Assembly (NCBI GenBank): GCA_041744795.1
Contig: JBGTKD010000021.1
Location: 1-35,992, forward strand
Direction of reading: 5' to 3'
Length of the DNA: 35,992 nt
Origin: DATHWB01 sp041744795
GTDB lineage: Bacteria > Actinomycetota > Acidimicrobiia > Spongiisociales > ZC4RG35
Shown here one piece after another: positions 33,480 through 35,992 of the stretch; within the stretch, counting starts at the first letter, position 1, and the number at the start of each line of letters is the position of its first letter. A program made the position numbers and the translations under genes. The notes below the pieces were generated by a model. The model saw only the letters and a list, made by a program, of their open reading frames with translations, had not been told where the DNA came from and made no database searches.

Positions 33480-33929
33480 ATGCAGTGCCCCGAATGTTCT
33501 TTCAGCGATTCCCGAGTCATCGATTCGCGTCCGGCGGAGTCCGGTACGTCGATCCGTAGACGCCGGGAGTGTGAGCGCTGCCAGGCGCGGTTCACGACCT
33601 ATGAGCGACTCATCAACGTGAGGCTGGTGCGCAAACGTTCCGGACTGCTCCAGCCTTTCGAACCGGCCAAGGTTCGAACGGGGCTCTCATCTGCCCTCGC
33701 TGACCGACCGGTTGCTACGGGAGCGGTCGACGCCATCGTCGAGCGGATAGATGTCCAACTACAAGAACTGGCATCACCAGTGGACTCAGAGCTCATAGGA
33801 CAGATGGTGCTCGCAGAACTGCGAGCTCTGGATGACGTTGCCTATCTGCGGTTCGCCAGCGTATATCAGGATTTCCAAGGGGCGCGAGACTTTGAGGAGG
33901 CACTTGCCTCCCTCGATGTCAACGATTGA
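33480..33929 (+). CDS. nrdR: Transcriptional repressor NrdR of ribonucleotide reductase genes
   Basis: 149 residues. A zinc ribbon with C-x2-C pairs at Cys3/Cys6 and Cys31/Cys34 and the RRRRECERCQARFTTYE segment is followed by an ATP-cone domain (about 47-137) that senses ATP/dATP. Length and motifs match NrdR exactly. No ribonucleotide reductase gene is in the window, so it acts in trans. The 3' end overlaps the convergent zinc-ribbon membrane protein gene by 11 nt. Confidence 0.97.
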   Translation: MQCPECSFSDSRVIDSRPAESGTSIRRRRECERCQARFTTYERLINVRLVRKRSGLLQPFEPAKVRTGLSSALADRPVATGAVDAIVERIDVQLQELASPVDSELIGQMVLAELRALDDVAYLRFASVYQDFQGARDFEEALASLDVND

Positions 33930-35154
33930 CCACCAGCGGAACAGCCAGGGCCTCAATGCGTTCCTGGGCCCAGATCGAGATCGACGCCACTGTGTCGCGC
34001 CAGCTGTCGCGGACGAAGCTGACCTGAACCTGCAACGCCTGGATGTGGGCCGCGGCCTGATCGACGTTCTTACCCCGGAGGGAGTCCAGATAGGCCGCTT
34101 GCCACTCTGGCAGCGAGGTGGCGAGATCGGTGAGAGCGACCCTGTGAGTGTCCGTTACGTCGTTGCCAGGCAGTGATTGCACACCGCTTTGGAAGTCGCT
34201 CACCCAGGCCGTCACCCGCTGGGTCACGTCCGCCAGACCGTCGATGTCTGTCTCGGTGGGCAAGTCGATCGGTCGCGTGATCAGTTCGACCGCTGCCGAG
34301 TATGCGATCGTCTCGGACAGAATCGATCCAAGTTCCAACGCTCCGCCAGCCTGGGCGATTGCCTGTTCTCTCACTGGGGCCATGTCAGGGTCTGTTGACA
34401 TGTCACCTGCTACGCCAAACAACACACGAGCGGTCTCGTCCAGTCGGGCCAGGGCCGTCGAAGCGGCAAGCGGGTCGCTGAGCGTGCCGTCCGAGAGGTC
34501 GGCTACCGGCCCGGAGAGCGCTAGAACCTCGGTTACGAGTTCGCTTGATGCGTCTGTCACTGCATCCATCGATAGAACGACACGCGCGTCGTCCCAGGTG
34601 AGAGCTCTCCAGCCGACGGCTGCGACCGCCAACGCGATAGCCACCAGGACGACAAGCTTGCGAGCCCGCATCCCCGACTGTGCCAGGTTGGCGTCCATTT
34701 CGCTGGGAGCCCATTCCAAGAGGTCTTCGTCGGGACTGAGGTTCCAGAGCTCCTCGACGAGGAGTCCGGTGAGGGAAAGCGTCTCAGAATTGGTTACGGG
34801 CGCCGTCAACTGGCGGGGAGCCGCCGTCACGGCAACCGGCTGGGGAGCGGGGCGCGGCTGTGGCTCTTCGACAGTCTCGTCGAAGCGGGCCACCTGTTCT
34901 TCGAATTGGACGCGTTCTCGTTCGAGGAGAGCGAGGCTTCCGCTCAAGGGGGAGGGATCTAGCGAGACCGTTGGCAGGTCACGCCGAATGATCGGCCGTG
35001 GTTCGTGGGTGCCGCGTCGTCGGCGAGCGCTGGCACGCAGTCGCCGGCCCGAGGTCTCTTCAATGGTGGCAGGGTCGATTCGATGATCGAGCAGGCACAG
35101 TCCGTCTCGGACCGTGACCTGTGCCCGACACTCGGTACAGTATCCGTGTGGCAA
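33919..35154 (-). CDS. Zinc-ribbon, single-pass membrane protein of unknown function
   Basis: 411 residues. A zinc-binding knuckle at the N-terminus (Cys6, Cys9, Cys20, His24) is followed by an Arg-rich then Pro-rich disordered region (about 35-120), a short acidic segment, one transmembrane helix (about 166-186) and a mainly helical extracytoplasmic domain (190-411) rich in Asp, Leu, Ser and Thr. I do not recognise the family. The start is TTG 35154 with GGAG 7 nt upstream; no ATG or GTG would keep the Cys motif. It is divergent from dut by 43 nt and convergent with nrdR with an 11-nt overlap. Topology suggests a sensor or envelope-linked protein, which is speculative. Confidence 0.75.
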   Translation of the reverse strand: MPHGYCTECRAQVTVRDGLCLLDHRIDPATIEETSGRRLRASARRRRGTHEPRPIIRRDLPTVSLDPSPLSGSLALLERERVQFEEQVARFDETVEEPQPRPAPQPVAVTAAPRQLTAPVTNSETLSLTGLLVEELWNLSPDEDLLEWAPSEMDANLAQSGMRARKLVVLVAIALAVAAVGWRALTWDDARVVLSMDAVTDASSELVTEVLALSGPVADLSDGTLSDPLAASTALARLDETARVLFGVAGDMSTDPDMAPVREQAIAQAGGALELGSILSETIAYSAAVELITRPIDLPTETDIDGLADVTQRVTAWVSDFQSGVQSLPGNDVTDTHRVALTDLATSLPEWQAAYLDSLRGKNVDQAAAHIQALQVQVSFVRDSWRDTVASISIWAQERIEALAVPLVVNR

Positions 35155-35197
35155 GTCTGAGCTCCGTGGTAAGTCCGCCCGACCGCCCCACGTTCAA

Positions 35198-35635
35198 ATG
35201 ACCTTCTGTCACGTTAGCTTCACTCGCCTGGATTCGGAACTACCTGCGCCAATTCAGGCACACCCGGGTGATGCCGGTTTCGATCTCGTCACTGCAGTCG
35301 ATGTGGCGCTGGGACCGGGAGAGAGGGCTGTGGTCCCCACCGGCCTGGCTGTTGGCATCCCAGTTGGGTACGCCGGTTTGGTGCTTCCCCGGTCCGGTCA
35401 CGCTGCTCGCCACGGTGTAGGAGTGGTGAATTCGCCTGGGCTCATCGACAGCGGATACCGGGGCGAGATCTCGGTGATCCTCGTCAATCACGGGTCCGAA
35501 CCGGTTGCGTTCGAGAGAGGTGACCGTATCGCCCAGCTGATGATCACCCCTGTCCCCACAGTTGAACTTGTGGAGGTGGCCGAATTGGACGAAACAGCCC
35601 GTGGAGAGGGCGGTTTCGGGTCCTCTGGGACGTGA
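35198..35635 (+). CDS. dut: dUTP diphosphatase
   Basis: 145-residue trimeric dUTPase that hydrolyses dUTP to dUMP and keeps uracil out of DNA. All five motifs are present: HPGDAGFDL (22-30), PRSGHAARHG (64-73), the catalytic block GLIDSGYRGE (81-90, Asp84), ERGDRIAQL (106-114) and the C-terminal RGEGGFGSSG (135-144) that closes over the active site. ATG 35198 is chosen as it gives the normal length; the open frame further upstream overlaps the divergent gene. No clear ribosome-binding site. Confidence 0.96.
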   Translation: MTFCHVSFTRLDSELPAPIQAHPGDAGFDLVTAVDVALGPGERAVVPTGLAVGIPVGYAGLVLPRSGHAARHGVGVVNSPGLIDSGYRGEISVILVNHGSEPVAFERGDRIAQLMITPVPTVELVEVAELDETARGEGGFGSSGT

Positions 35636-35644
35636 GTTCGTGGT

Positions 35645-35675
35645 TTGGCAGACTTTCGCGGGCGGCGACTATCAT
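35645..35675 (+). promoter_or_regulatory. Putative promoter of the tRNA cluster
   Basis: TTGGCA (35645-35650) and ACTATC (35668-35673, 17-nt spacer) or TATCAT (35670-35675, 19 nt) lie just before tRNA-Gly, after the dut stop. Confidence 0.5.
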
Positions 35676-35685
35676 CACGTCCCCT

Positions 35686-35758
35686 GCGGAAGTAGCTCAG
35701 CTGGTAGAGCGCAACCTTGCCAAGGTTGAGGTCGCGGGTTCGAACCCCGTCTTCCGCT
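35686..35758 (+). tRNA. tRNA-Gly (GCC)
   Basis: 73 nt. Acceptor arms GCGGAAG and CTTCCGC pair fully, with discriminator T. The anticodon loop TTGCCAA is closed by CAACC/GGTTG, with GCC at 35719-35721. The T-arm has GGTTCGAACCC. CCA is not encoded. Confidence 0.97.
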
Positions 35759-35761
35759 CTG

Positions 35762-35785
35762 AGACCGGCGGCAGCCGGTCTTTTT
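35762..35785 (+). terminator. Rho-independent terminator after tRNA-Gly
   Basis: AGACCGG (35762-35768) and CCGGTCT (35775-35781) pair around a 6-nt loop and run straight into TTTTT (35781-35785). It implies that tRNA-Cys has its own promoter or relies on read-through. Confidence 0.85.
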
Positions 35786-35796
35786 GAACGTATCGT

Positions 35797-35870
35797 GGCG
35801 ACGTGGCCGAGTGGTTAGGCACGGGTCTGCAAAACCTGTTACCCCGGTTCAATTCCGGGCGTCGCCTCCA
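35797..35870 (+). tRNA. tRNA-Cys (GCA)
   Basis: 71 nt (35797-35867) plus encoded CCA at 35868-35870. Acceptor arms GGCGACG and CGTCGCC pair, discriminator T. Anticodon GCA at 35829-35831 lies in loop CTGCAAA closed by CGGGT/ACCTG. T-loop GGTTCAATTCC. Confidence 0.96.
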
Positions 35871-35882
35871 ATATCAAAGCTC

Positions 35883-35954
35883 GGGCCCTTAGCTCAGGGG
35901 GAGAGCGCTTCCCTGACACGGAAGAGGTCGTTGGTTCAAATCCAACAGGGCCCA
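35883..35954 (+). tRNA. tRNA-Val (GAC)
   Basis: 72 nt. Acceptor arms GGGCCCT and AGGGCCC pair, discriminator A. Anticodon GAC at 35915-35917 in loop CTGACAC closed by CTTCC/GGAAG. D-arm AGCTCAGGGGGAGAGC and T-arm GGTTCAAATCC are normal. CCA is not encoded. Confidence 0.97.
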
Positions 35955-35992
35955 CTAGTAAAATCCCCTGTAAACACGGGGGATTTTCTAGT
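35954..35992 (+). terminator. Long terminator hairpin after tRNA-Val
   Basis: AAAATCCCC (35960-35968) pairs with GGGGATTTT (35979-35987) around a 10-nt loop, and ACTAG (35954-35958) pairs with CTAGT (35988-35992) beyond a one-base bulge. The ATTTT in the right arm serves as the T-tract. The A-rich left arm makes it potentially bidirectional. It ends at the window edge. Confidence 0.85.

Noticed and set aside
34148..35086. 312-codon plus-strand open frame opposite the zinc-ribbon membrane protein
   Set aside because: Translation is Ser/Arg/Thr-rich without domains, whereas the minus-strand frame has a Cys motif, a membrane helix and a ribosome-binding site.
35883..35992. tRNA-Val 3' end plus palindrome considered as an integration (att) site
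   Set aside because: The repeat is a normal terminator with paired A- and T-tracts; no integrase or duplicated tRNA end is in the window.

Overview
The window looks like a chromosomal segment of a high-GC actinobacterium, probably a deep-branching one (Acidimicrobiia-like is my guess; it is inferred, not tested). Three things point there. The order M16 peptidase-dapB-dapA-rnj-ftsK-rimO-cinA-recA-miaB-miaA-dapF-lexA-LysM-nrdR-dut follows the backbone known from mycobacteria and streptomycetes. A RamB-type acetate regulator is present. LexA operators have the actinobacterial form CGAAC-N4-GTTCG. No insertion sequence, prophage, CRISPR array or rRNA was seen.

Layout. 1-3582 (minus): a truncated LOG-family protein and a coupled pair made of a CobS/MoxR-like AAA+ protein with altered Walker motifs and a von Willebrand A protein with an N-terminal HEVVH motif. 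3663-5596 (plus): M16 peptidase and dapB. 5600-7342 (minus): thioredoxin-TPR protein (CnoX-like), cyclophilin and a small membrane protein. 7410-12718 (plus): dapA, RNase J and a lipoprotein gene joined by ATGA overlaps, then ftsK. 12740-22899 is a central-carbon block set inside the conserved backbone: a 2-oxoacid dehydrogenase E1alpha-E1beta-E2 operon (plus), a ramB-like regulator with a small co-translated gene (minus), and a divergent glyoxylate operon aceB-aceA followed by an archaeal-type (type II) GAPDH-like gene, a 90-codon gene and a PHP phosphatase. 22949-26075 (plus): rimO, cinA, thpR. 26202-29126: recA and RNase Y. 29139-32151: miaB-miaA-dapF. 32171-33929: lexA divergent from a LysM gene and nrdR. 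33919-35154 (minus): zinc-ribbon membrane protein. 35198-35635: dut. The end holds tRNA-Gly(GCC), tRNA-Cys(GCA) and tRNA-Val(GAC) with two clear terminators.

How the parts work together. dapB, dapA and dapF supply three steps of meso-diaminopimelate/lysine synthesis. recA, lexA and the LysM gene form an SOS module with LexA boxes. The recA and LysM promoters also share an identical 16-mer that fits the spacing of the PafBC-type, LexA-independent DNA-damage promoter. The lexA/LysM intergenic region contains divergent promoters around three LexA boxes. The ramB/aceB gap carries a motif resembling the RamB operator.

The most interesting items are the dual damage-promoter architecture, the type II GAPDH-like enzyme in the glyoxylate operon, the CobS/CobT-like pair with non-canonical ATPase motifs, and a recurring TANNNT box 6-10 nt before start codons that suggests many leaderless mRNAs.
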